From the NCBI RefSeq assembly GCF_014905175.1, contig NC_057789.1:27896555-27960554 (forward strand): 64,000 bases of DNA, given 5' to 3'. Positions 12,601 to 28,234 of the stretch are shown piece by piece; the first letter of the stretch is position 1, and each line of letters opens with the position of its first letter. A program made the position numbers and the translations under genes. This DNA comes from Aphidius gifuensis (taxonomy: Eukaryota > Arthropoda > Insecta > Hymenoptera > Braconidae). A model generated the notes under the pieces. It saw only the letters and a program-made list of their open reading frames with translations. It was not told where the DNA came from and searched no databases.

Positions 12601-15600
12601 TCACTAAAAAAATATATATATATATGTATACACACACATACATACATACTGAATATGCTAACAATAAAAGTGCAAAATGTATAACATACATGAAATATAA
12701 AATACAAATATCCGCATACTCGAGCTTAAAAGCTTTCCTAGAATGCATTTATTGGACACAATGTAAACCAAAATTTCAAAACGATGTATATTTTCTTTTT
12801 TTAATATATAAAAAATTTCATTTTCATCAATTTAATATATATTTATGAAAAATAGAAAAATATATTTCATATTAAAAAGTAGAACATTTGTAAATTTAAA
12901 ATTTAACTGTACCAATAATTTTCAAATGTTTCATTTAATATATAATTGAAATATTAATATAAAAAAATGTTCAAGTATTTTAAATTTTATTATGAATATA
13001 ATAAGTTTGTTATTTTTATTATAATTTTCTGTTTTTTATGAGGGGAGGTTGTTTGAATCTTAAAATATATTTTAAAAAAAATACACACATCAAAAGGGAG
13101 TTTATATTGTGGACTCTGTGTACCTTGTGTATATGGAAACATGAGAACGATACGACTAGCAGACGGTTATAGCATTATGTCACGTTAATAACATATCATC
13201 CCTTTCTTTCTAAACTTGTAAAATATTTATCTCTCATGTATAGTGTCTGCTGATATTTTTTTTTTTAATTTTATGACAACTACTTTGATGATTTAATTGA
13301 TGACACGGTCTAGTCATGTTCATTAAAAAAAAAACCTCCATACAACTTACAACTAAATTTATATTCTTATGAATAATATTGCCATTTATGACACACTCTC
13401 TAAAACATTCTAAATTAACTTGTTAAAAAAGAAAAAAAAAAAATACACATTATATTCTCTCTTTTGAGTTATATATATTTTTTGAAATTTGAGTTCAACA
13501 TGTTCATGTTAGTGTAGCAGTAAATTAATGTTAAATATTTTTAGACAAAAAAAATGGCTGTAATATTTTGTCAAATAATTTGAAATATATATTTTTTGAT
13601 AATTGTTTTATTAAGTGTAATGATATGCTCTGATAGATTGTTGTATAATAATATTTTCCTTGTACAAACATAAACTATAATGAATGGTGATCAGTGTGCA
13701 AGAGTAATAATCCATAGTTTCAATATCTAAACCAATGGAAAATATAAATGTTTGAATTGTATATTTGATGATATACACGTATTTAACATTGCAAGCGAAT
13801 GCACACAGTTGCAATTTAGAGTTTGGCTTGACAACGTCTCCTGTCGTTTGCAATTCGCTTCAATGAACGAGAGATGCGACTAGGTATTTATAAACCGCGA
13901 TAGAGCGTTAATTCATGAGGTATAAATGCGCCGGGAATACAAGGGTAGAATGAGGGTTAAACTTGCAATGAAAAATATTTAAAAAAAAAAAAAAAAAGGA
14001 AGCTTTTAAAAAGAGAGTGAGAGAGACTATGTGGTGACATAAATGGTGGGGCAATTAACGCTGACATTTGCATCCGCAAAATGTAATTTCAGCAAACTTT
14101 CACATCGATGAATAAATTTAATTTGTTTTTCGCCACATTTTCATGTTTTTTTTATTTTTTGACTTACAGTGATATTGCAAAGCATTTTTTTTTTTTATTT
14201 TTTAATGCCAATTAGTTTTATCAATTTATGATTAAATTTAATATTATCTCTAGAGTTTTGTTGAATAACGATTCAATGATTAATACAGTTTTTATATTAA
14301 AAAAAATATTACGTAATTAATTATTAATTAAAACGGTAATACAATGTTTATATAATAGTATAATTATTATATCTATTTGATCATTATTTTTGTATATTTT
14401 TAAATAAATAAATTGAATTAAATTAATTGGTATATATGTGGGTGTTTGGGTATTTTATTTTCATTGTTTTCAACACTGCCTTTTGGATTATTTTATACAA
14501 ATCTTTAAATAGTTTGTTGTTTGCTATTTTGTCCCTTGGATACTTTTGAAAATAATAATAAATAAATCGATGTACATGGATAGATAAATATACACACATA
14601 CATATGATCGTATTACGTGGTCAAATAATGTGATGCTTCAAGAATCAAGTATAAGGTTCCATGAAAATTCTATCGAACAAATAACCACAGTACTGAAATT
14701 GCAATACTAACTATCTGAGCAGTTTTGCACCACGTGAATCAGTTGACTTGTAACTCATTGTAACTTGTACACTTGAGTCAAAAAAAAATACATAGCTTGT
14801 TTGTGACTTTTTCCGGCAAAAGTTCAGCCACCTTGAAGTATAAAAATAAAATAGAAAAAATTTTTAACAAATCCAAGAGACAAGTAAAAATAAAAATTGA
14901 CAAAATAATAATAAAAAAAAAAAAGTATAAAATGTTGGAATGTTTTAGCTAAATTGTCGAGTTTTCAAGAGGCAAGTTTATTGTTTAAGTTAACAAAGTG
15001 TGTAATATAATAAGGTGTGAATCCCATTTAGATTTAAAATGTATATAGGCTGTTTTAAAGATTGCCACGTTGAAATGTCTCTGAAAAAAAATATATTTAT
15101 GAGAGCATACACTCAAACACATAGATACTTTGTGTTTTGTATTTTTTATTTTAAAAATGTAAACATAAACTGAATAAGTGGTGATACTAAAGTCACCCAG
15201 TGGTTCATTGACGATAACATGCTTTTTACATATAATATCAACTCGATAAAATAATATCATTGATTTTAAATTTATTTTTCAATAAATAATAAATTACTAT
15301 TTAATACTTGTTGATTTTTTTTTTATCTCTTGTAGAAAAAATAGTCGGAAAAAAAAAAAGATTCAAGTAAATTATAGGAATTCATTAATTTATAAAAGTA
15401 AAGAAAAAAAAAATCTTGAGAAAATTGCTGAAATACTGCAATAAATTATTCTTTACCATTGAAGCGGAAATAAAACATGCTTCTAATTTAACTCACAATA
15501 TATACTTAACTCAAACTAATTCAAAGTAAAAAATAAAAAAACCTTATTTTTATATAATATTTAATTTTTTTCTTTAGTTTTTTTCTTATAAAAGAAAAAA

Positions 15601-18600
15601 ATATTTAATTTAAATTCCTATCTGTAAATTACGGTGAATCTAATAAAGAAGAATAAATATAATTTTTTTTTATTGATTGATAAGTAATAACACTTGAAAA
15701 AATTAAAAAAAAAAAAAACTTTTATCAATATATGTTTGAATTTATAATGATATCTCCCACGCAATAAATATGTCATCTACTCATCAGTTGAAGAGTTTAC
15801 CTGAGTGAACGGATGTTATGCTAAAATATATATACAACGTAAAGTTTTTGTTTTGATAGTCGGTAGACCGTGTTTTGTATAACGACCCATAGTTATACTC
15901 ATTTAAGATGACAGAGCCGTCAGACGGGTGCAACTTTTCAATGTCACTTGTCACATTTCACAGTGTATAAATACACACAAGACAGATATCACAAATTTAA
16001 TACTAAAATACAATACTCAAATATCAAAAACATTATTTCATACATGTGTTTTCATTCTTAAATTATAAATATATATTATTTTTTTTTTTTTTATACTACG
16101 TAACCTATATATTCAAGTTGAATTGAGATATCGCAATGTAATTATTGGAACACATATTCACTTGACAATCTCTAGTTGAATATACAATCATACTCTTTTG
16201 TCTCATCATTCACAAGAACATAATCATGTTGTAAGTGCAGCATTGGTAGACTTGTCCTTATGCCTCTCATCTTCAGGTGAACTCTTGAATTTTTTTTCAC
16301 AAAAATATAACATGAAATCTCATCAATTTTTCAAGTACCGATGAAATCCATAATTAAATATAAAAATTATTTTCTATTTTTAGCTTGAAAAAAATTAAAT
16401 TTATTTTTTTTTTAAATTATAATTTTTCCTATTTGTAATTAGAAAATTTGATATTATAATTATTCTCTTTATGAGAGTTTAAGTAAAAATATTTGTTTGG
16501 CTAGAAACATATTCAAATAATGAGACAATTTTAATTTGAATAATCCATGTTCTTGTCTAGAGCAATGAGGTCATAAATTAAGTAGTTTGAAAATACTAGG
16601 TAGATTAGTGAATACAGTGAATGAGTAAATGAGTAAATTAAGTTTTAGGTAAAGTTATATCTCGACCCAGTGCCAAATGTAGTATATATATATCTTGGTC
16701 AGAGTATACCTTTCTCTATAACTACGTGTCATAATGCTAATCAGAGTAATGGAACAACTGAGAGATCATCTTTCAGGCACGTGTTCATATATACCCTTTA
16801 ATCTGCCATTTCATCTACCACGCTTTTGCATACACACTTTAAACTTTTATGCAAAAAAAAAAAAAAAATCAAATAAACCTTTATCAAATCATTAAAAATT
16901 CATGAGAAGTTGAAACAAAAGAAAATTGTCGAAAAAGAAAAAAGTTTCGAATCATTATTTTTAAATAAAAGAAATTAAAAAAAAAAAAAAAAAAAACTTT
17001 ATGCTTGTAAAACTGAAATTGGAATATATATATTTACATTTTAGTTGCTTTTTTTTTTTATTTCAAATAAAAAAGTGTATCGAACTGTAAAAATATTCAC
17101 TCACTCATGGATCACTAACAATCCTTTGGTTTTGATTTTCGACCGCATCAACTTTTTCACTTTAAATTTGCTTTACACTTTTTCTTCGTCTCATTTTATT
17201 ATATTTTTTTTTTTATCAACTCTCGTTTCCAAGTTGTTAAAAAAAGTAGCTTATTTTATTTTTTTTTTCAAGGAAACTTTTAGAAAAGTAAAGATATTCC
17301 TCAGCAGGTATTTTCATTTTTTTTCATCGAGTTAAGGTATAAAAAAAAAATTAAAAAAAAAAAAAGAGGTGGTGTAACGCGATCCTTGGCGTTTTCTCTA
17401 AGCCAAAGACTTTCCGGCATTAAGATTCTTGGGGATATAGCTGAGTGGCTATCTGAACGGTAATGGAACGTGTCTGGAAGATAGGATATATATATTATCG
17501 AGTATATGGTTACATAAAAAAAAAAAGAAAAAAATTTAAAAAGATAAAAAAATTATGTACTCATGGACCAAGCGTTTGAGAAAGATCGAAGCATATAAAA
17601 TGCGAAGGGTGTTGATCGAGTTTTGGAGGTAATTGCAGAAAATAGAAATGTTGCTTCAAAGAAATTTTTTTTCTGCACTTATTATGGGTCCATAGGTTAT
17701 CAGGAAAAAATGGCATTTATTACTTGCACTACCGAGTTCAAAGTACCCTTCTGAATTTGACCATAAAAAAATGAAAAAAAAAATAAAAACATCAAGATAA
17801 TATTCAAAGAAAATATCAGACAAGTCTGCCTGATAATAATATAATTTATATTATCATTATCGATAGTTTCATTTTCATCGTAACCAGATGCTTCATTTTC
17901 TTTTTTATTTTTTTTTTATACTATATCTCTTTGACTTTTGCCAGTTGCAATAACGTTTTTTTTTTTTTATTATTTCTATTTCAAATAAATTTATAAATAA
18001 AATTTCATCAGTATCTGGCGGATGTATAAATTACTTTGATCCTATCAAAGATGACTTTGTACGTTTTTTTTTTTAAATTTTTTTAAAAGCATCATATATT
18101 TTGAAATGTGTCGAAATTTTTTATGATCGCTGTTGTCGATTTAAAATGTTATTATTACTAAATATAATTAAAATAATAAAAAAGTATTTTAAATATAAAA
18201 AAATATTATTGTTTGTTGATTAATCTATATTTATTTTGATATATAATTAGAAATGTTAATTGAAAAATAATTAGATTTTTCTAAATGTCTTTTTTTTTAA
18301 GCTCAAAATAAAGCTACTATTTTATTCATTAAGTTTTTTAAAAATAAAACTTTCCTATCAAAACGACATGTGGAAATGTCAAGAGATCAAATTTTTTTTA
18401 TTAAATGATCTTTATAACAGTGTTAATTTTGCATTAAGTCGTAAATTTATGATATCAAAGATATTTTCTGTTTAATCGTTGACCTAACTGGGAAATATCT
18501 AGATTAAGATTTTTTAAATAAAGATTATAGTTAGGTCACGACCTGAAGCACATTCAAAAGTTATTAGCACGTACGCACACTTGTTATATAATTGAACACA

Positions 18601-20663
18601 CACATACACACGTTTTAGTTGATTTGCCCTTTGTGAAAACAGCCCACAAGGTATAACCACATTTAGCCGCAGTAGAGCGGTAAATTTTGCTTTAACGCGC
18701 CAAAGCGTACAAGCTTTACTAAACTCATGAAATTCTATCTATCAGTTTAAAATACTTGAGAATTGTATTTAAAAAAATAAAATATGTGTTATGAAAAAAC
18801 CAACTCAATTAGTAAATTTTAATGAATTACATTTAATTTAGATGTTTTTTTTTTCAACTAAAAATATTTATTTTTCTCTTTTAATTTAATATTTTTTTTT
18901 TCATTTAAAATTTAATTTATATTTTTCTTTAGTATATATATAAATTTTGCTGAAATCACACCTATTTATTTTAAGTTTATTTTTTTTTTTTTATAGAAAA
19001 AGTTTTATTTTTCATCTTTATTTAAATTAAATTTTATTCACAACGTAATGAGTAGATAAATTTTATACGATTCGTATTTTCTTTTTATTTTTTTTTCCAA
19101 GTATAATATGATTCACTAACTTTTTACCTATACTATATATATAATTTTATACATACACATAGTGTATATTGATGTTTTACTCATGCCAAGTTGCTACGTG
19201 TCTCAAAAGTTTCACATCTATGCTCTTCAAAATGCGTTCGTCCGTGATGTGCTTTAAAGTGGTGAGTCCCAGCAGACAGAAGAAATAAAATAAAAAAAAA
19301 ACGTCTTTCGAAGCGAGAAGTCGGATTGACTGCAATTGAATTTAGCTTACAAAATTCATAGAAACATATACGTCTGCCAAAAAATACATACACATAATAT
19401 TTGTCTACATATACTAACGTTATTTTTTCCAATCCGAACATTATTTTTCCTTTCTTTTATTTAAAACTTTTTATTTATATTTTCACAATACTTAATGTTC
19501 CTCGTCATAAAAAAAATATTTTTTTTTATTTTATAAATGCTGTCTCAATTTTAAAATACAACTAAAAATAATTTTTAAATGCAAAGTGCATATTTTTTAC
19601 ATACATACAACAATTTATACATGTCAATATGTATTTAAATTCATAAATCAATGTGATGTCTTCATTCATCCAATAGACAACTCAATAAAAACCAAGTCAA
19701 ACTGAAGTTTAAATAAAACACCTTATGGCAATATAAAAAGCAAAAAAAAACACAACAATATAATAAAAATTGTTTATAAATTCAAGAATGTTTGCACCTG
19801 CCTGAAGTTTAAGAGAATCGTGCACAAGTGCCAAAGGCTAGCTTGTCTAACCGGTATGCAGACACACTTTAAACTTCAAAGAAAAAATATTAAAGCATTA
19901 ATAAAATAACAACAATTTATATCTACAGATAAATAAATATCTGACATGCCAAAAATACGAAAATTATTTTTCAAATACTCTACATCAAAATTAAAAATCC
20001 ATTAATTAATGTCAAATATTAAAATCACGTTCATCAATTTGTACATCAGTTTTGATCAGCATTACCGTACAGAAATTTATTATTATCATTTCAATTATAT
20101 TTTTTTTTTTTATATCAGTAGCAATCTGTGTCTGTGTGTGGGCATTCATTTATATTCAATTTTAATCATCTGCCACTGAAAATAGTAATATATGTATTCT
20201 TGATAACTTGATAAGGATAAATCGCCGTTTGCCATATGCTACTCACAATCTTTTTTTTTTAAATAAAAACGATGGGATATATCGATTAGATATTGCATGT
20301 ATATTTTCTCAAAGAGTGAGAACAGTGTATATTATAGTAAATGCAAAATAATTCCCTAGGGTATCACAAGCTTGTAGAAGCCACTGTTGTTGTATTACCC
20401 ACTTTTCCGTTAAACCGTTCGATATATGGCAATTACAATAATTAGACGTTCACTTGGTAATTTGCATATTTTTTATATTGATTATTATACACAGGGCAAT
20501 AGTTTATTCAACTTATATTATATTTATATATACTGAAAAATAAATTAATGGTATGCTCACAGTAATCGTTCATGTATACGTGTTCTACATAAATTTTTAT
20601 CATTTTAATTTTTTTATTTACAGCAAAAAAAAAAAACATTAAAAATTCATAAATAAATAATAA

Positions 20664-20692
20664 CAATAATAACATAATAACATAATAACACT
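20664..20692. repeat. (AATAAC)n-like short tandem repeat
   Basis: Imperfect repeats of the type AATAACATAATAAC. Confidence 0.6.
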
Positions 20693-23600
20693 ATTAATAA
20701 ATAGTAAATTTTTATTATCATAATTATCGTGGTGTTATTATTTTAATTATGATTATTTTTGATAAGTTATCTGGTTTACAAGATTTTAATTTCATTTAAA
20801 TATAATATTGTTTTTTATTTTGTTTTAGACTTTCTTTTTAATTTTTATTTTCAATAATGTTTATTTATCATTTCCGTTTAGTTGTTGTTAAATTAAATTG
20901 ATGTTATCATTAATTATACATTTATTGTAATCAAATTAAAATGCAAATTAATGAAAATGATTAATAGTTATATATTGTGTTTTGTTAAGTGAAAAAAAAA
21001 AAAATTGTGTAAAACAAGATTCAAATGGTTTATCAACAAAATAATATTGATGTTTACATTTGTATTTTATTGTCACAGTAGATCTATTGGAAAATTGAGC
21101 TTTTATGTTCAATCAGTATATGTATTTGTAAATTCACAAACGATTACATTTCAAAATTTTGGTTAATGAAATACGATATTTAAATTTATTGCTTTTGTAC
21201 ATGAGATTGAGCAATTTTTTTTTTTCTGATAAATGAAATAAATTTTACTGTTACACCCCTTGATTCATATCAGTGACACATGGCTGTATCAATTTTTTTT
21301 TTTTTTATCAAACTGTCTGTTAAAAAAAAAATATAGCAAAAATATTTTTTGACAATTTTAAGATAAAAATAAACAAAAAACTAACAGCTACTATTGAGAG
21401 CTTTTTTAATTATTATTATTATGAATTTATATACAACAATTAAATTAATAATTATAATGATAATATGTATGGAACAATAATGAAAAGTGGATTGGTGGTA
21501 ATAGTAAATATCTCTTTTCAAGTCTATTGTCTTTCATTGAATTCAAGTGGGATTTGAGTTTGGCGTAAACTCTCGTATATCCCATTGGGGACTGAGAGAG
21601 TTCGAGACCTGTGGATAATCGACCACCCGTCGTCTCGAATCAGAATGTCCCGATTGTGTCCAGAGCAGTTTCAGACAGTAAAGCAATTCCCCGATTGCCT
21701 TGTCTCTTCAATGAGAATATACAACATATATATTAAACGATTACTTGATACACACAGTTTCCTTCTCACCTTTTATTTATTTATTTTCTTCTTTTTTCTG
21801 TTCACTCATTGTCAAAACATGTTTTATTATTTTTACAATTTAACACTGACATTAACAAGCAATATATGATACACAAATCACAATCACATTGACACACAAT
21901 ATCATATTTATTTTGTTTTTTTTTTTTTTTTGCTAACCAATATATCAGACAATTTACCAAGTGGATATACTAATGATATATATTTCAAGTTATGCCAACT
22001 CATCAATCATTTACAAAATGTTGATGGGCAGATAGAATCAGTTTAGTTAAATAGCCCATTGATTATATTGTAAGAGAATTTCCGATATTACATGGGTCAA
22101 AAGTTGGTACATATATATTGAGTATGTATAATATATGTGTACACATACTTACTCATTGAAATTCTCAACTAGATATTTAAATATATGTATACACATTTAG
22201 AAGATACAATTTTATATATGGTAGTATTAGTGGCAAATGTCGCGTGTATGCGATCAAGTATCCATTACCTATAAGGTACATGAAAAAAAGTATAAAAAAA
22301 ATATAAAACTACTACAACCAACTACTACGACGACGTATTTATATATAATATCATGAATGATGAATAAATACGTGCACAAGTGCATATGGGACTAATGTGG
22401 ATAGATTATAAATGAGGAAATAAAACGTCAAAATAGATATATATTATCAAATAGCATTATTTATTATTATTCGTGGAAAGGATGAATATAACTTCAGGCT
22501 ATTTTTTTTTATTTTTTTTTTTTTTCCTTTCACCTTTAAATTTACACCGTTGATTATTTAAGATATATATTTTTTTTATTTTTAAAACCCAGATTATGTG
22601 AGTAGCACAGGATAAATCAGTAGTCTTAAAAAACGACCGCTTCAATATTTTATTTAAAAAAAAAAACGAAATTTCATAAATTATTTATGTCTTGCCGACA
22701 CAAATAAATATGGAGAGTGATTAAAAATAAAATAAGAAATTTCATATTTTATAAATATTTAGAATTGTTCACGCGGATATTTAATGATAGCTTTAAAGTA
22801 TTTTTTTTTTTTTTTTATATCGATGATATAAATAATAATTTTGACATTAATTAATATAAATATTCTCGGTAGATGATTTTACGGTTTGTCGAGGAGTTTG
22901 TGTGTGCATATAATGATGTATCTAGTGTGTGTATGTCAGGGTCGATTGTGTGCTAGCTCAGTGAATTGCTGAATTTGTGATAGATGAGTGGTTAACTTTG
23001 TACTCTATTCACCATAATGTATATGTATATATTAATATGGTCGGCAAATTACTTACGAGACGTGTTTCGCATATTAATTTATTTTTCATTTGGAGAAAGC
23101 TCAATTATCAACAATTTTTTTTTTCATATTTTATTTCAACTCACAAGTCACTTGATTAAAAATGAAAATTCGAAATAAAATATCATTTAAATTAATTCAT
23201 TGACAGATAATAATCAAATAAATATCTTTCTTGTCTTTTTGATTAAAAATTAAATTTTAAATTGCCTTGATGACAGTGCATGTGTCTTTTATAAAATTAT
23301 TAAATTTTTTATCCTATTAATATTCAGGCAATACATCAAAATTAATCAAGCTAAAAAAAAAATATATAATTTACATGTTTATTATCCAAATTATACAAAA
23401 AAAAAAAAAAAAATACATATTTTTATTTCTAAAAAATATATAATAACAAGTAAAAAGAAGATAAATTAAAATTAATAAATCATGATGATTTTTTGTGAAA
23501 ATAAAAATTGAATTTTATTATTTTAGTACAGATCACGTATATTTTATAAGTGAAAATGGAATTGTTGTATATAGACAAAAGAGACGTTATGAGTTTTCAC

Positions 23601-24677
23601 ATGGTCATGTATTTATAAATATATATACAATGAGAGACAAGACAGTGGAAGATAGATATTAACGTGAGATGAATAATATAACGGGTGTTTGCCAGCTACT
23701 TGGTAATAAAAATTGTTGGTGGGTGCGGAGTGGACCCATGTATCCACAAGAAATATATAAATATATATAACTTTCATTTTGTCATAAACTATTTGCACTT
23801 GAATGATACCATTTACGATAGCAATAATAATAAATCTAATCATCGATTTTTGTTCTATATCAAAGACACCGGTATGGTCATAAAATCATATCGTAATAGT
23901 GTGTTAATTTATTCATTTATTTTATTTTTTTTTATCTCATTTAAAACATTGCTAAAATGAAAAAAAAAAAAAATAATCTAATATTGCCGATCTCTATTTT
24001 TTTTATACTATCCAATACACTTAATAATTTATCGATTAAAAAAAATAAGGTGTTGGTTAATTTTTCATAAGATGGGTTTAGGCAAAACAAATTTTTTTTT
24101 TCTCATCAGGATATTATTATTATGTAATTTTTTTAAATTTATAATTTTTATTTATTATTATTATTGGATCAGTGAGAAAGGTGGGTCTTTGTTGAAGGTG
24201 AGATTATGTGACGGGCCCTGTTTTCATGATGATCGATTGGAGGGTATTTTTTAAAGATCACCTATTAACAAGAACGACGAGAGAGTATAGTAAACTGATT
24301 TATGGGCGTGTAAGTTATACTGCCGTAGGCATTCAGCGATTAATTTTATATTTTTGTTCATGGTATATCAGGTAAACATGTATACAGTTTTTTAAAAAAA
24401 AAATTAGCACTTCCAGGTTTATTGTATGTCTTGTATTGATCTACCAATCAGCCAATTTAAATTGTAAATATATATTGCTGATTTGGAAACTGGGATGTAC
24501 CATTGATTAGTCCACAAATATTATCAACTTGTTAAATTAGAAATTTCAAACAACTAAATTAATAACTATTAAAAAAAAAATTCTAAATATCCATAAACTG
24601 CAGAATATTATTTGGTTTTTCGTTTTTATTTAAAAGTTATCAACTGCTACATAAAACCAATAATAAAAAAAAATAAT

Positions 24678-24698
24678 ATTAATAATAATAATAATAAA
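24678..24698. repeat. (AAT)n microsatellite
   Basis: Six to seven AAT units. Confidence 0.8.
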
Positions 24699-26984
24699 TA
24701 TGTGAAAATTTTTAATTGAAATATTCAGTTGTATGGAAATGTAATGAAAAAAAAAAAAAAAGCGTAAATATATATATCAAGTGATATTTGAAAAACAAAT
24801 TTTATTTTCTCTGCTTTATTCAATCGACGTGTAAATATATATATATATTTTCATGACTCTAAATAAACAAATGAATAAAATTTAAAGAGCAGTCTTGTTT
24901 ACAGTTTAGAGTTATATAAATTTATATTTCAAAACGGTAAAAATAAATTTAAAAAAATGTGCAATTTTCATCAACAACATGATATTATCAAATATATATA
25001 TTTTTATTTTATTTATTTTATAAATCGTATAATATGAATGAGGATATCTCAGTAGGATTTACAAAGTAGAGTACAAGAAAATGTATATATATATATTTTT
25101 TAACAAACAGAGAGAAATTTATAATATGAAATGAAATACCAAGGGTGACTGGTGTGCGGATTTTCAGACCAGACAGTTAAGATTATCAGGATTGAAGGTG
25201 GAAGCGTGTAATCATGGTAGGGTTATATCCTTTTTATTATTATTTTTTTTTTTTTAATGTCAAAAAGAGTAGAGGGGATATAAAAAAAAAACAGAAAACA
25301 CAGAGATGAAGTTGGAGGGCGTTAAAGTTCACGGTCGGTTTCGTGTCGTTGCAAAGAAAAAAGATATGTATCTACCAGGTTTTGCCCTCACCCGGATTTC
25401 ACTGTTTACTTGAAGAAATATATAAACACATTTATATATATATTTTCATATCATACAGTAAGTTTCATTACCAATATCAAACAACATGTACTATGAATAC
25501 ATTTTTTTGTATATACAAGGTATGCAAAAAATATAAACGTTAAAGATATTGCAAATAAAATAACTACAGTTGACTTTGCAACCATAAAATATGCGGCAGA
25601 TTCACAAAGTTAGATAGACGTCTAAAGAATTTGTAAATTTCTAAATATGCAAGTGTATGTGAGTGTGCTGTGGTTAGTGTAAATAATCAAAAGTTAACCA
25701 CTAATATTTTTCTATTTGACCATACAAAAAAATTATGAAAATATTTTATTTATATAATTGAAATTATGATTAATAAAAAAATAATAAAAAATTGAAAAAA
25801 AATTTTTTAAAGAATGTATTTTAAATATATTTTAATTGATGTTAGAAATAAAAAATTAGAAAAAAAATAAATTGATGAAGAAAAGCTTTACTACTGCGAG
25901 CTGATTTATCGAGGTGAGAAATAAACTTGAATAAGTTTTATGATCAAAAGATGTATATACACAAAAGTGACTACACAGAAAATATATATATATACATTGA
26001 AGTAGAGAAAATTGATGAAAAGAGAAAAATGATGGTCGAGACATCGAGACACACGAGTGAGCTTCGACTTGACTCCAATACTAAAGTCGAGTTGCACACT
26101 ATGACTTAGTTGTTGATTGTTCTCAGTGTAATTAAAACTTTAGCCAGGACCTGTGCGCGCACTCAGGATGTAATTATTAATTACTGAATCGTAGTATACA
26201 GAGAAAGCACTTTACATTCACCATCATATTTTTTTTTTTTTTTTTAATCGAAAAATTAAAACTCACGTACTTAAAATGCCTTTTTCATTTTTTTCTTTCT
26301 TCTTACATTAATATAATTTTATTACAGTAATTTTATTGTCGTCTTACTGATAAAAAAAATTTAACCGCAAAAAAAAATATTAATATTAAAATTAAAAGAG
26401 CTCGAAAAGTATTTACGCTTTTTTTTTTTAAATTTTATTTTAACCATTAATTAATTTATAAAAACAGAAGGTGATTATTAGTTTCCTTAATTAAAAAATG
26501 AACCCTTTTTTTTTTTTTCAATTCAAATAAGTAGAACACAAGTGCTTTTAAAATTTGTGTAATTTTTTTTTTCGATTAAAAATAAATAAAATCAATAAAA
26601 GATAATAAAATATAATATTAAAAATAAAAAAAGGGAAAAGATAAATATATAAAATTGAACAAACAAACAAAAAGTAATCATTCTTTCAATCCGGAAATAA
26701 TAACGTGCATGTGTCTAGTGAACGTCACACTTGTCTATATCAATATTGCGTAGACAATCATCTAAATAAAAAAATAAAATAAAACTCTAGTCACTCTGAT
26801 ATTGTATCGACAAGGGGTCGTGTAAGAAACACCATTGCACGTGTCAAATGTGAATATATATCTATGTATATATTAAATGCAAAATGAAAAAAAAAAAAAA
26901 TAAATAAAACTTTTTAATTTTATTTGATTTTTTTTTTACTTCATCTTGTAACTGTATATGTGAATTTGTGTCATCCAGTGAAAA

Positions 26985-27130
26985 CCATCAGGCACGTGGG
27001 GTTTCAAAAGACTACATATATGCCTACATTTCGATGCTAAAAACTGAGGGGGAAGGGGGGTTGACATACCCCAGGGACAAGTTTCGAATTCACCCCGGGA
27101 ATTAGATTAAAAACATTAAAGTCACCCCTT
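26985..27130. other. G-run / C-run rich island
   Basis: This patch has unusually long G and C runs (GAGGGGGAAGGGGGG, CCCCAGGG, CACCCCGGGAATT) inside sequence that is otherwise mostly A and T. There is no open frame and no tandem repeat. It forms the left part of a broader 27.0-28.75 kb zone of similar composition. Confidence 0.35.
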
Positions 27131-28234
27131 GTCTGTTACACTTGTGTGAGTTTATATGTGCATACCATACTCTTTTTTTGTTTTTTTTTAAATTTTATTT
27201 TTAAAAATAATGCATCTATACAGACATTGAACCACCATGACCCCCGCTTTTATTTTTTTCTGGATTTTAGGTCTCTTTTTAATTACAGCTGAGGAAAAAA
27301 AAAAATTAGACAAACTCTATTTTCACACATTTATACAAGTTTGCTAATGTCAATTGCCATTTTAGTAAAGTGTAAAATATATGACCAAATATTTGCACCA
27401 CAGAACAAATTAACAAATGTAGTTATTCATTAAATTTAAAGCAATTTTACATATGCATTTTCTCTATTTTTTATTTCCTTTTTTTAACTATGCAATTTGT
27501 GCTTTTTATTTTAAAGTTTTTTTTTGCTATTTTTTAATTTAGTTAAAACGACGATAAAATATTTGTTTCACTGCACTTATAAAATTCATTTTGTAACATG
27601 AAAAAATATGGTTATTTTATTTTTAAAAAATAGTAAAAGAAATATCGTTTTTTTTTTTTTTTAAATTATAGTTATTGTTTTTATTTGTAAATTGATTTTT
27701 TTTTTAAATAAAAAATTATGTAAATATTTTTTTTTTATATTACAGCATGATTTTAAAATTTTAAAAATTATAAAAAATTATAATACACAATTAACATTAA
27801 TTTAATATATTAAAAAATTAATATTAAAATAAAAAAATAATTATATTTTATATTTTAAAATAATTCATATATTTTAAATGAGATTTTATCATAAATTATA
27901 AATGGTTTCGTTGATCATGGCCCCGTAAAATCGGCTATCAATTTAATACTTGCAGTATGAGGGTTATACAAGGCCACACGTTACCCACGTTAATGTCAAT
28001 GCGTCTGAAGAATATTCATACATTGTCCATATGGCGCCAGTAATATACAATGCATTCGTATATATATCTTCGTAATACCACACGCGGTATATATGACACA
28101 CGTTTATAAACATCAATCGATAGTCTCGAAAAACAAGAAAGATTATGTGATATATGCAGACCAGAATAGGGCACACATTGGTGAGCAAGAAAAAAAAGAA
28201 AAAAAAAATGATAAAACCATCTCGCAAGTGTTCT

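Noticed and set aside
12393..12848. Plus-strand open frame of 151 codons, with overlapping minus-strand frames
   Set aside because: The protein has no recognisable domain, turns into Tyr/Ile/His-rich low complexity across a (TA)n/(CA)n stretch, and all frames there are open by chance. The DNA island beneath it is better described as possibly regulatory.
15790..15825. Minus-strand CAG|GTAAAC at 15800/15801 as a recursive site
   Set aside because: There is almost no polypyrimidine tract upstream and the donor is weak.
16255..16290. Acceptor-donor juxtaposition on the plus strand (CTTCAG|GTGAAC at 16276/16277)
   Set aside because: It is on the strand opposite to slit, and no plus-strand gene is seen. 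The donor is also weak.
17431..17460. tRNA-like start (GGGGATATAGCTGAGTGG)
   Set aside because: It resembles an acceptor/D-arm beginning, but there is no anticodon stem, no GGTTCGA-type T-loop and no closing acceptor strand downstream.
23040..23060. Good minus-strand donor GTAAGTAA near 23052
   Set aside because: No acceptable exon or acceptor is attached, and the translated upstream sequence is A/T low complexity.
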